Source of the DNA: JBFMGS01 sp040752635
GTDB lineage: Bacteria; Bacillota; SHA-98; UBA4971
DNA: 64,000 nucleotides
Reading direction: 5' to 3'
Assembly (NCBI GenBank): GCA_040752635.1
Contig: JBFMGS010000004.1
Span: 13,239 to 77,238 of the forward strand
Both the position numbers and the translations under genes were made by a program. Below, piece by piece: positions 33,880-42,447 of the stretch. The notes under the pieces were generated by a model, which was not told the DNA's origin, did not search any database, and worked only from the letters and a program-made list of their open reading frames with translations. Every line of letters begins with the position of its first letter. Positions within the stretch are counted from its first letter, which is position 1.

Positions 33880-36120
33880 ATGCCAAAGGTTGCCAGGCTT
33901 GCGGTTCAACGCGACAATAGCGCGAAGAAACGCCCAAATACCTGGAAGCCGCGCTCCGGTTTGCCTGAGGTCCTCGGCGCGGTGGTGGCGACCCTGGGTA
34001 TGCTTGGGCTTGTCTGCCTCCATTTCGAGTTGCGCGGCTCGCTTCGCGGTGCAGGCGCGGTCGGTATGCTCGTTGCGCAGGGGCTGAGGGCGGTTGGAGG
34101 CAGCTGGGCCGCCGTCATCCCGGCAGTTGCAATAGCCCTGGGGATCGACATGGCCGTGGAACGGGCGCTTGCGCCGGTCAGCCTTCGCCTGGCGGGGTTT
34201 GTTGCTGTGGCTACTGCACTTCTTGGGTTCTCGCAGTCTGGAACCATCGGAACCAGGATGCAGGCGTGGCTCTCGTGGGCGGTGGGGTCGGTGGGCGCCG
34301 CGGTTGCGCTTAGCGTCATCCTGCTCATCGGGGTGAGTCTTGCGGTCGATGCCCCCGTCCCGGTGCTCGTGGTCATCTTCCTGCGGCTCGTCGTTTCGGG
34401 GGCGAAGCTTCTCATGAAATGCACTCTCCTAAGCCTGCGTGCGCTCTCATTCATAGCCCGCCGCGTTCTGCTCCCGCTGTTCGAAGAAGCAGATGGGGGC
34501 GACGAGCCCAACTTCCAGGCCCCGGGCGCAACACCGGGACCAAGACCCTCTCTTGATGCGGGAGCTTCTGATGCAAGGGGGGCGCCACGGCGGGGCCGGC
34601 GGCACGTGACCCCTGCCACAGCCCCCGTCCAAAGCGTGCTCGTCATTCAGGGGGAGAAAGCGATGCCGACCTCCCCGGGAGGCTACGTGCTGCCACCTAT
34701 AACGCTTCTGGGATATCCTGCCAGGCCCGCCAAATCGAGACAGGGAGAGATGCCTGACCATTCCAAGCTTCTGGAGGAAACTCTGGCGAGCTTTGGCGTG
34801 AAGGGCAAGGTCGCTCAGGTAGACAGGGGGCCGGTGGTCACCAGGTATGAACTTGCACCTGCTCCCGGCATCAAAGTGAGCAAGATAATGAGCCTTGCCG
34901 ATGACATAGCGCTCGCTCTCGCTTCCTCCGGCGTGCGGCTTGAGGCACCCATACCGGGCAAGTCGGCCATCGGCATCGAAGTCCCCAACCAGGAGATTTC
35001 CTTCGTTTACCTCAGAGAAGTGCTTCAGTCAAGCGAGTTTCAGAGGCACCGCGGCAAGCTCGCTATAGCTCTTGGCAAGGACATTGCGGGCAAACCCGTG
35101 GTCGCCGACCTGGAGAGCATGCTCCACCTGCTCGTCGCCGGGGCTACCGGCTCGGGCAAGAGCGTTTGCTTGAATACGCTCATTGCAAGCATCCTCTTCA
35201 AAGCCACGCCGGAAGAGGTCAAGTTCCTGATGATAGACCCGAAGCGCGTTGAACTTACGACATACGACGGCATTCCCCACCTCCTCGCCCCGGTGGTCAC
35301 CGACACGAAGGAAGCCGGGGGCTACCTGCGATGGGTTGCGCAGGAAATGGATGACCGCTACAAGCTCCTGGGAGCGAACGGGGTCAGGAACATAGAGAGG
35401 TATAACACACTTTGCAGGGCGGGCAAGCTCGCCGAGACCGATGCCACGCCCCTCCCCTACATCGTCGTCATCATAGACGAACTCGGCGACTTGATGATGG
35501 TGGCCCAGAAGGATGTGGAAGACGTTGTCTCGCAACTTGCCTTCATGGCGAGGGCGGCCGGGATACACCTGGTTCTTGCTACCCAGCGACCCTCCGCCGA
35601 CGTGGTGACCGGGATCATAAAGATGAATATCCCGTCGAGAGTGGCTTTCGCTGTGCCATCTCAGATTGATTCAAGGGTCATCCTCGATACAGGAGGAGCC
35701 GAGAGGCTTCTTGGGAAAGGGGATATGCTATTCTTCCCGGTCGGGGCACCCAAGCCCATCAGGGTGCAGGGGGCGTTTGTGTCGGATTCCGAGATCGAGG
35801 CCATCGTGGATTTCGTGAGATCCCAGGCGGAACCCACTTATGTTGCCCAAAGCGTGACGCGGCACAGCACTGACGGGGAAAGCCTCGGCGAAGAGGACCC
35901 GCTATTTGAGGAGGCTGTCAGGCTTATACTGGAGACGGAGGAGGCGTCCATCTCAAAGCTTCAACGCAGGTTCAGAATAGGGTATACTCGGGCTGCACGG
36001 CTCATAGACGCTATGGAATCCCGGGGAATGGTAGGTCCTTACGAGGGCAGTAAGCCCCGGAAGGTGTTGATGACTTTGGAGAGATGGGATGCTATCCGCG
36101 CAAAGACTCGCGAATCCTGA
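33880..36120 (+). CDS. spoIIIE: SpoIIIE/FtsK-family DNA translocase
   Basis: The protein has 746 residues from ATG 33880, which has AGGAGGT 5 nt upstream. GTG 33838 with AAGGAG at 5 nt is an equally plausible start, adding 14 residues. Four hydrophobic segments at the N-terminus anchor it in the membrane (~residues 25-175). A linker follows, then the FtsK alpha/beta motor with Walker A GATGSGKSVCLN and Walker B VVIIDELGDLM, and a C-terminal gamma winged helix (SISKLQRRFRIGYTRAARLIDAME). It pumps chromosomal DNA across the septum, into the forespore in spore-formers. The tepA-ylzJ neighbourhood matches that of Bacillus spoIIIE. Confidence 0.94.
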   Translation: MPKVARLAVQRDNSAKKRPNTWKPRSGLPEVLGAVVATLGMLGLVCLHFELRGSLRGAGAVGMLVAQGLRAVGGSWAAVIPAVAIALGIDMAVERALAPVSLRLAGFVAVATALLGFSQSGTIGTRMQAWLSWAVGSVGAAVALSVILLIGVSLAVDAPVPVLVVIFLRLVVSGAKLLMKCTLLSLRALSFIARRVLLPLFEEADGGDEPNFQAPGATPGPRPSLDAGASDARGAPRRGRRHVTPATAPVQSVLVIQGEKAMPTSPGGYVLPPITLLGYPARPAKSRQGEMPDHSKLLEETLASFGVKGKVAQVDRGPVVTRYELAPAPGIKVSKIMSLADDIALALASSGVRLEAPIPGKSAIGIEVPNQEISFVYLREVLQSSEFQRHRGKLAIALGKDIAGKPVVADLESMLHLLVAGATGSGKSVCLNTLIASILFKATPEEVKFLMIDPKRVELTTYDGIPHLLAPVVTDTKEAGGYLRWVAQEMDDRYKLLGANGVRNIERYNTLCRAGKLAETDATPLPYIVVIIDELGDLMMVAQKDVEDVVSQLAFMARAAGIHLVLATQRPSADVVTGIIKMNIPSRVAFAVPSQIDSRVILDTGGAERLLGKGDMLFFPVGAPKPIRVQGAFVSDSEIEAIVDFVRSQAEPTYVAQSVTRHSTDGESLGEEDPLFEEAVRLILETEEASISKLQRRFRIGYTRAARLIDAMESRGMVGPYEGSKPRKVLMTLERWDAIRAKTRES

Positions 36121-36182
36121 AGGTCTTTTCAGCGAGGCGCTTTATGACGCTTTACGAGCCTGCGGTAGGGGGGGGGTGCACC

Positions 36183-37055
36183 GTGCAAGAGATCGGCGAC
36201 CTTCTGAAGAGGACGCGGCAGGCGAAGGGGCTCACCATACACGATGTGCAGGAAGCAACGAAGATTCGGGCGCGGTATTTGGAAGCGATGGAAGAAGGGA
36301 GATTCGATGTCCTGCCCGGGGAGGTCTATGTCAAGGGTTTCTTGAGAAACTATGCAGATTTCGTGGGCCTTTCCGGGGACGAAGTGGTGGCGCAATACAA
36401 AGCCAAACTTGCCAGGCGCGAAGCTGAAGAAGTCGAGGAAAAGACGTCTCCCCCGAAACACGCAGACATAAGGTCAAAGTTCAGAATTGGAAGACGCTTG
36501 GCGCTTTGTGTCGGAATACTGTGCGTGGTGTTGCTGGTCGTCGGAGTGTTGACATGGAAGCCAAGGCACGTGGCTCCGGGGCGCTCCGACATCGCTCGGG
36601 AGCAGCAGAGTGGGGAGAGGTCCTCCGGGGGAAGCCTACCAAGTATCAGCGGTGAGTCCGTTCCCAGCGGACCGGAGGCGATACCGGATCGAGCCCCTGA
36701 TACTCGGCAGGCGGGGATACCTTCTCAGGCCGGCGTTGCTCAGGGTAGCACCGCAGCCAGTGGCGTTGCCCCGACCGACGTCGGGCAATCGGCACAGGAC
36801 GGAGCGGTGCAGCCCTCAAGCGAGGGGCAGGAACTCTCGGTGGTGGTCAGTGAGCGCTGCTGGGTCAGGGTCGTGGCCGACGGAAAGGTCATTTTCGAGC
36901 GCTCGATGCTCGCCGGCGAAGCGGCCGTTTGGCGAGCAAAGAAGACCATTCTCATCAAAGTAGGCAATGCAAGCGGGATAGACATAACCTTCAACGGCGT
37001 CCATGTCGGGACCCTTGGGAAGTCAGGCGAGGTAGTAGAGAGAGCATTTCCATAA
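36183..37055 (+). CDS. RodZ-like helix-turn-helix membrane protein
   Basis: The protein has 290 residues from a GTG at 36183. An N-terminal HTH_25 domain (IGDLLKRTRQAKGLTIHDVQ...VYVKGFLRNYADFVGL) precedes one transmembrane helix (~residues 103-122), a Ser/Gly/Pro-rich linker, and a C-terminal beta-rich DUF4115 domain (LSVVVSERCWVRVVADGKVIFE). This is the RodZ layout, in which the protein connects MreB filaments to the envelope and helps set rod shape. It lies 62 bp after spoIIIE. Confidence 0.88.
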   Translation: MQEIGDLLKRTRQAKGLTIHDVQEATKIRARYLEAMEEGRFDVLPGEVYVKGFLRNYADFVGLSGDEVVAQYKAKLARREAEEVEEKTSPPKHADIRSKFRIGRRLALCVGILCVVLLVVGVLTWKPRHVAPGRSDIAREQQSGERSSGGSLPSISGESVPSGPEAIPDRAPDTRQAGIPSQAGVAQGSTAASGVAPTDVGQSAQDGAVQPSSEGQELSVVVSERCWVRVVADGKVIFERSMLAGEAAVWRAKKTILIKVGNASGIDITFNGVHVGTLGKSGEVVERAFP

Positions 37056-37212
37056 TCGTGATATGCAGCTTCTCCCATCGAAAAATCTGGCGCCATTTCA
37101 ACATTTATCGCCGTCGCAAGAAGGAGAATCCCGAATTTAATCGAATAGCAAATGGCAGAGGTCAGGCCAAAGCCGTGTGGTTCGGGCATGTGCATGAGGG
37201 AAGGGGGGACAG

Positions 37213-37494
37213 ATGTTGAATAAGGCAGAACTGGTAGCCAGAGTCGCTGAGCAGACTGGCATGAAGAGGAGAGAAGTCGAAAAGGTCATAGCTGCGACGC
37301 TGGAGGTGATTGAGGGTGCTCTTACCTCGGGTGGGAAGGTGCAAGTCGTCGGGTTCGGCACCTTTGAGGTGAGGAATCGGGCCGAGAGGATAGGTAGAAA
37401 CCCGAGAACCGGCAAGGCAATGAAGATTGCCGCATCGAAGGTTCCAGTGTTCAAAGCGGGCAAGGCTTTCAAGGAGAAAGTCGCTGCCATATAA
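37213..37494 (+). CDS. hup: HU-family DNA-binding protein
   Basis: The protein has 93 residues with a GAGGGAAGGGGGG ribosome site. It has the canonical HU fold: MLNKAELVARVAEQTG helix, VQVVGFGTFEVRNRAER strand, then RNPRTGKAMKIAASKVPVFKAG with the DNA-minor-groove Pro in the beta arm. It compacts and bends chromosomal DNA. It is monocistronic, with a terminator 40 bp downstream. Confidence 0.95.
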   Translation: MLNKAELVARVAEQTGMKRREVEKVIAATLEVIEGALTSGGKVQVVGFGTFEVRNRAERIGRNPRTGKAMKIAASKVPVFKAGKAFKEKVAAI

Positions 37495-37533
37495 CATATG
37501 ATTGGTTATCAGCAGAAACGTCACTTTCGTCGC

Positions 37534-37560
37534 GGGTTGCCGGTAAGGCAACCCATTTTA
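37534..37560 (+). terminator. Rho-independent terminator after hup
   Basis: GGGTTGCC (37534-37541), a GGTAA loop, GGCAACCC (37547-37554), then ATTTTA. This is a perfect 8-bp stem with a short T-run, right after the HU gene. Confidence 0.8.
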
Positions 37561-37611
37561 CTCTTGTCGCAGGATGCGTGCCCGGGTGCAAGAAGCCGAG
37601 CCTCTTCGTAC

Positions 37612-38073
37612 CGACCTTGCCAGCGTGCCAGCCTTACGAGACAGTTCCCGGAAAGGGCAAAGGACCCCGCGGACCTTCTCGCCGGCTGCATCTGATTCCT
37701 ATTGAGATCGCAACGACCTTTCGGCCGAAGCAATCTCTGTGCTGCAGAACATTGCAGAACCAGAAGCAACCTTTGACCGACCGATAGAGACCCTGGGCAG
37801 ACCGTGTACGATCTTTCGACCGACCACAGACCGCTTGCAGACCTTTATCAGTCTTGGCTCGGCCAAAAGTGACCTCTTTCGAGCCTGCCAAGGCCTTTCG
37901 GCCCGGACAAACCCTTGGGAAGCCAGATGTTGACCTTCGCTCGGGCGGTACAAGCATTGCAGATGCAAGGACGGGTACCGCCGGTCGCTCGATCGCCGCG
38001 GGGCTTCCTGAGCCTGCAGCGCTCAAGAGAGGCGCGCAGCGGTCTTAGCTCGGCCCAGCGAGGACCTTTGCAG
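37612..38073. repeat. Degenerate array of GACCTTTCGRCC-like units
   Basis: The ~720 bp between hup and the PHP gene contain no convincing gene. About ten degenerate copies of a GACCTTT(CG) core occur at irregular 20-50 nt spacing, for example near 37613, 37672, 37715, 37768, 37810, 37840, 37871, 37891, 37932 and 38063. TTGCAG recurs at 37752, 37835, 37957, 38068 and 38125. The units are too unequal for a CRISPR array. The array could be an eroded minisatellite, a regulatory or structural RNA, or a protein-binding array. Confidence 0.45.
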
Positions 38074-38166
38074 GCTTATTATGTCCAGCAAGCAGCGAAA
38101 TAAACCGACAGTTAAGGGTAATAATTGCAGGTACAGGAACGTGCGAGGAACAACACCGGCCGGCTG

Positions 38167-38175
38167 TGTTATAGT
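38167..38175 (+). promoter_or_regulatory. Possible extended -10 element before the PHP gene
   Basis: TGTTATAGT (hexamer TATAGT at 38170-38175 with TGn) lies 40 bp before the GTG start. No -35 hexamer is recognisable at the right distance, so this is tentative. Confidence 0.35.
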
Positions 38176-38214
38176 TCAGCGGCAAGAAAACAGCGGGGAA
38201 CGGAGGGCGCGAGC

Positions 38215-39057
38215 GTGGCGGTGGACCTGCACGTGCACTCGACAGCGTCCGACGGGCGCTATACTCCAGGGCAACTAGTGAGGATGGCGTGTGAGAATCA
38301 CGTTACAGCGCTGGCGCTCACGGACCACGATACGGTGGATGGCGTTTTCGAAGCAGCCTCGGCTGGGAGGAAGTACCAGGTACGCGTGATACCCGGGGTT
38401 GAACTGTCCACAGATATTGAAGACGCTGAAATCCATATTCTCGGCTACTACGTCGATGTATCTTCAGCGAAGTTTCGCAGGGCTCTTCACGCGCTACGCG
38501 AAGGTCGCGCACGAAGAGCGCAGAAGATATTAGAAAAGCTGGACAAATTGGGAATCAAAATACCACTGTCGTACGTGTTCAGTCTGGGGAAGGACGGTTT
38601 CGTCGGGAGGAGCCAGGTATTCAGGGCCATGGTGAATCTCGGGTATGCCAGGCCAGAGAGACGCTACGGCGACTTCGAGAAATACCTTGGCAAGCAGGGT
38701 GCTGCCTACGTTGAACACTATGGCTTCACTCCCAGGGAAGCGGTTGCGGCGGTATTGTCTGCAGGCGGAGTGCCTGTGCTTGCGCACCCGGGGAGGACCG
38801 CAGGCGACTCTATAGTTACAGACCTCATTGAAGCCGGGCTTGCGGGGATCGAGGCTTACTACCCAACTCACAGCCCGGAGATCGTTAAGCGGTGGGTGGC
38901 TGTCGCGCGGCGCCACAATCTCATCGTAACCGGGGGCAGCGACTTTCACGGGGTCGCACCTGACGAGCCTGCAAGGCTCGGCGGCGTCGCCGTGCCTGAG
39001 GAGGTAGTGAGCGAGCTCGACAAGAGGTGGCGACAACTCGCCCATGAAAAGCGATGA
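38215..39057 (+). CDS. PHP-domain phosphoesterase (TrpH/RNase AM-like)
   Basis: The protein has 280 residues from GTG 38215, with GGAGGG 7 nt upstream. It opens with the metal motif DLHVHSTASDGRYTP, followed by LTDHDTVDG, GVELSTDIEDAEIHILGYY, LAHPGR and the C-terminal GGSDFHG, i.e. all histidine/aspartate motifs of a trinuclear PHP active site. Members dephosphorylate nucleoside 3',5'-bisphosphates or trim RNA 5' ends. The insertion domain (about residues 85-180) is of the usual TrpH type. Confidence 0.9.
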   Translation: MAVDLHVHSTASDGRYTPGQLVRMACENHVTALALTDHDTVDGVFEAASAGRKYQVRVIPGVELSTDIEDAEIHILGYYVDVSSAKFRRALHALREGRARRAQKILEKLDKLGIKIPLSYVFSLGKDGFVGRSQVFRAMVNLGYARPERRYGDFEKYLGKQGAAYVEHYGFTPREAVAAVLSAGGVPVLAHPGRTAGDSIVTDLIEAGLAGIEAYYPTHSPEIVKRWVAVARRHNLIVTGGSDFHGVAPDEPARLGGVAVPEEVVSELDKRWRQLAHEKR

Positions 39058-39189
39058 GCAAAGGGCGGTGCGGGCGCGCCCTGCAATGCGCAATGTAAAA
39101 AGCCGAGCGGGCGGAGGAAGGGATTATGATGCGCCTGGAGAAGATGTAGAAGCGTCTAGAAAATCGGCATGAGCTTTTTGTGAGCGGCT

Positions 39190-40986
39190 ATGCTACGAAC
39201 ACGTGCGATGAAGGCGTTAGTGAAGAGAAGAGGAATAATGCTCGGCATTTGCGGCATGCTCACGGTGCTGCTTGGTGCCCTTTCATGTCAGCTTGCCAGG
39301 ATGGGGCTGGAGGGCGTGGTCGGGTATCGCAGCCCGTACGCGTTTGATATCCAGCCCGGAGCAGGCACCGAGCGGCTCACGAGGAGGCTCGTGCTGGTCA
39401 TCATAGACGGGCTCGGCTTCTCAGGCGTGGATGAGATGCCCACATTGAAGGACATCGGAAGCCGCGGGGTTGCCTTCTCCCTCGTTGTCAACGAACCCTC
39501 GCTATCTTACCCCGGGTGGACGACCCTTCTAACCGGTGCTCCTCCTGAGGTTTCCGGGGTAGCTACAAACGCATACAAGGATCGTGTCGCCGTGGATAGC
39601 CTGTTCGATTCGGCAGCTCGGGCCGGGATCAAGACCGTGGTTGCCGGAGACGAAGGCTGGAAAACGCTTTTCGGCGGTTCCGTGATGAGGGGCGCCTACT
39701 ATAAGACGGACAGCGAGGCTGCGAGCAAGCAGGCTGATGACGCGGTCCTCGAGGGCACTTTGAAGGAACTCAAGCGTGGAGAGGCAGAGCTTATCGTAGC
39801 GCATTTCTCGTCGGTGGACTTTGCCGGCCACGCCTCGGGAGCACGAAGTCCCGCGTACAGGTCCCATGCGGCCCAGGCTGATGCGAGGCTGTCGAAGATT
39901 CTCTCGGCGCTAGACCTCACCAGCACCGCGATCGTCGTCACGTCTGATCATGGTCATACGGCTCGAGGAGGCCACGGAGGCTGGGAGAAAGAGGTTATTC
40001 TGGTGCCGTTCGTGGCTGCTGGGGCGGGCATCGTGGCGCCCGAAGAACCGCCCGAGAGGATTGAGTGGATGAGTGCACGCCACGTGGACGTCGCCCCAAC
40101 CTGCGCGGCTCTTCTGGGGATCTCCGTTCCCGCGCACTCTCAGGGTGTCGTTCTTTTCGATGCACTGGACGCCCCTGAACATGTGATTTCGGAAAGGGCT
40201 ATAAGGCAGGCGCAAGCAAGAGCGGCCTTCGGTGCGCTGTACTGCAGCGCCATCCGCACAAAACCTCCGGCTGCCGGACGACTGTATGATGCGATGCTTC
40301 TCCACAACGACGGCGAGTACGGCAAGGCGGCCGAGATAGCCCTCCAAACGGACGCGGAAATCCTGGACACGATGGCCAGGGCACGGCAGAGGCTGGTGAG
40401 TAGCAGAAGGCTTGTAAACGCGCCCGCGAGTGCTCTCGTCCTGGGTATCCTTGCGCTGGGGGCAGTCCTTCTCGGGAATGTGAAAGCTGCAGATATGAAG
40501 ATCCCGGCGCTCGGGGCAGCCAGCTACTTTGCGCTTTTCCACGCGCTCGTTTTTGCGAGGGGCATCACGTGGTCGCTCAGCATGTTTAATAAAGAGTCGG
40601 ATGTCATTCCGTTCTTCCTCGAAAGGATGGTAGACTCAGGGATCTCGGGCGCCATTTCTGCAGCGTTTGTCGGCTGGCTCGTTTACCAGAGCGGGGTGAA
40701 GCGGCCTGCCGATGCGTTCTTCGCCGGGGCCGCGGGAGCGTACCTTACGGTCCTGGTCCTTGCCGTGCAAGTCTCGGGGTTCGTGGTTGTTCAAGGCGTG
40801 AGGTTTATCTGGTATATCCCAGACCTCCACAAGGCGTTCAAGTACTATGTGGACCTGCTTCAGATCACAGTCATAGGCCTATCACTGCTGTTGCTCGGCG
40901 TTCTGGCGATGGGCGCGTTCTGGACGTTCCTACACCTCGAGGCGTCGCGCCGCGGTACGCCTGCAAAGCAACGGGTGAAGATGTGA
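39190..40986 (+). CDS. Membrane-anchored alkaline-phosphatase superfamily protein
   Basis: The protein has up to 598 residues. The start is uncertain: ATG 39190 and 39208 keep a positively charged signal anchor, whereas ATG 39238 has the better ribosome site (AGAGG at 5 nt). After the anchor, LVLVIIDGLGFSG gives the first metal Asp, YPGWTTLLTG the nucleophilic Thr, and TSDHGHTARGGHGG the Asp-His-Gly metal motif near residue 255. The C-terminal third has five or so transmembrane helices. It resembles phosphopentomutase/nucleotide-pyrophosphatase-type phosphohydrolases facing outward, but the substrate is unknown. The 132-bp gap before it includes a strong ribosome site followed by a seven-codon reading frame (39126-39149) of unclear meaning. 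Confidence 0.8.
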   Translation: MLRTRAMKALVKRRGIMLGICGMLTVLLGALSCQLARMGLEGVVGYRSPYAFDIQPGAGTERLTRRLVLVIIDGLGFSGVDEMPTLKDIGSRGVAFSLVVNEPSLSYPGWTTLLTGAPPEVSGVATNAYKDRVAVDSLFDSAARAGIKTVVAGDEGWKTLFGGSVMRGAYYKTDSEAASKQADDAVLEGTLKELKRGEAELIVAHFSSVDFAGHASGARSPAYRSHAAQADARLSKILSALDLTSTAIVVTSDHGHTARGGHGGWEKEVILVPFVAAGAGIVAPEEPPERIEWMSARHVDVAPTCAALLGISVPAHSQGVVLFDALDAPEHVISERAIRQAQARAAFGALYCSAIRTKPPAAGRLYDAMLLHNDGEYGKAAEIALQTDAEILDTMARARQRLVSSRRLVNAPASALVLGILALGAVLLGNVKAADMKIPALGAASYFALFHALVFARGITWSLSMFNKESDVIPFFLERMVDSGISGAISAAFVGWLVYQSGVKRPADAFFAGAAGAYLTVLVLAVQVSGFVVVQGVRFIWYIPDLHKAFKYYVDLLQITVIGLSLLLLGVLAMGAFWTFLHLEASRRGTPAKQRVKM

Positions 40987-41009
40987 CGCGCCTTTGCGGC
41001 GCGCCTTTA
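40987..41009 (+). terminator. Possible weak terminator
   Basis: CGCGCC (40987-40992), a TTTGC loop and GGCGCG (40998-41003) are followed by CCTTTAG. The stem immediately follows the stop codon of the phosphohydrolase gene. The T-run is short. Confidence 0.45.
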
Positions 41010-41043
41010 GATACCATCCGGTTGGCGGGGGATGAATGCCAGT

Positions 41044-42387
41044 ATGAGGCGAGTGTTCGACTACATAGATGAGCATAGCTCGGAATACGTGAGGGAACTT
41101 CAGACCCTCCTGCGTCAGCCCAGCATATCCGCTCAAGGCAAAGGGGTGGAAGACACCGCGAAGATGGTGGAGGAGATGCTGAAAGCCATCGGCGCGAATG
41201 TTTCAGTGCTGTGCGCTGAAGGAGCCTCGCCCCTCGTCTGCGCTGAAATTCGGGGGGAGACGGACAGAGTCCTTCTCTTTTACAATCATTACGACGTTCA
41301 GCCTCCTGAGCCTCTTGACAGGTGGAGCCACGACCCCTTCGGCGCCGAGATCGACGCGGGCAGGATTTACGCAAGAGGCGCTGCGGACAACAAGGGGGAT
41401 CTCGTTGCGCGAGTCAAGGCAATCGAGGCGCTTCTCAGCGTGAAAGGCAAGCTTCCCGTGACAGTCAAGTTCATCGCTGAGGGCGAGGAGGAGATCGGAA
41501 GCCCCAACCTTGAGCGCTTTGCCCGGCAGCACCCGGAGTTTTTCCGAGCAGACGCTTGCATCTGGGAAACGGGCAGCCGCGACCAGGAGGGTAGACTCGA
41601 GCTAACGTTGGGCTGCAAGGGGCTGTGTTACGCACAGATTGAGGTGGAAGGGGCGAGATGCGACCTGCACTCGTCGCTTGCCGCCATAGTACCTAACCCT
41701 GCCTGGCGGCTTGCGTGGGCGCTCAACTCTCTCAAGAATGAAAAGGAGGAGATCCTGATTTCCGGGTTCTACGACGATGTTCGCCCCCCAAACGAGGAGG
41801 ACGTCGCGCTCATTGAGGGTCTTCGCACGAGCCCGGAACGCCTGGCAGGGCTGCACGGCATCGACCGGTTCGTGCTCGGCCTGTCCGGGAAGGATGCGTT
41901 AAAGCGCCTCTATTTCGAGCCCACGTGCAATATCTGCGGCCTGTCCGCAGGGTATGAGGGCCCGGGTTCCAAGACCGTCCTGCCTAGCCGTGCGATGGCA
42001 AAGATCGACATGCGACTCGTGCCGGATCAGCGACCTGACGATATCGCAAACAAGTTCGAAAGCTATCTCAAGGCGCAGGGATATGGCGATTTCAAGGTGA
42101 CCTGGCTTGGCGCGGAACACCCCGCCAGGACCGACCCGAATGCAAGGATAGTCAAGGTCGTTCGCGAAGTAGTTGAGGAACTTTACGAGAAAGAGCCTTC
42201 TATTTACCCAACCTCAGCCGGGACGGGGCCGATGTTCCAGGTTGCAGCGCAATTTGGCACGCCTGCCGTTGGCGTCGGGATCGGCCACGCCGAGTCAAGG
42301 GTTCACGGCCCTGATGAGAATGTGAACGTCTCCGATTTCCTCGAGGGTATCAAGTTTATGGCCGTTGTAGTGGAGAGGTTTGCTTAA
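41044..42387 (+). CDS. M20-family metallopeptidase (dipeptidase type)
   Basis: The protein has 447 residues from ATG 41044; ATG 41032 would add four residues but abuts its G-run. Zinc ligands are visible: the His of YNHYDVQP, the bridging Asp of GAADNKGD, the catalytic Glu pair in EGEEEIGSPN, and a C-terminal His in GIGHAESRVHGPDE. The sequence fits cytosolic CNDP/PepV-like dipeptidases. Nothing in the neighbourhood identifies the substrate. Confidence 0.9.
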   Translation: MRRVFDYIDEHSSEYVRELQTLLRQPSISAQGKGVEDTAKMVEEMLKAIGANVSVLCAEGASPLVCAEIRGETDRVLLFYNHYDVQPPEPLDRWSHDPFGAEIDAGRIYARGAADNKGDLVARVKAIEALLSVKGKLPVTVKFIAEGEEEIGSPNLERFARQHPEFFRADACIWETGSRDQEGRLELTLGCKGLCYAQIEVEGARCDLHSSLAAIVPNPAWRLAWALNSLKNEKEEILISGFYDDVRPPNEEDVALIEGLRTSPERLAGLHGIDRFVLGLSGKDALKRLYFEPTCNICGLSAGYEGPGSKTVLPSRAMAKIDMRLVPDQRPDDIANKFESYLKAQGYGDFKVTWLGAEHPARTDPNARIVKVVREVVEELYEKEPSIYPTSAGTGPMFQVAAQFGTPAVGVGIGHAESRVHGPDENVNVSDFLEGIKFMAVVVERFA

Positions 42388-42447
42388 GTAGCCTTGAGGA
42401 AGGAGTCTACCGGGCGGCGTCGAAGTCTCCTTCGGGGAGGGGTATAG

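Noticed and set aside
37612..38073. Repeat array as a CRISPR
   Set aside because: Units are short and unequal, spacing is irregular (about 20-50 nt), and there are no identical repeats or cas genes nearby.
39126..39149. Seven-codon frame behind a strong GGAGGAAGG site before the phosphohydrolase gene
   Set aside because: It could be a leader peptide, but with no recognisable attenuator or conserved composition it cannot be supported as a gene.
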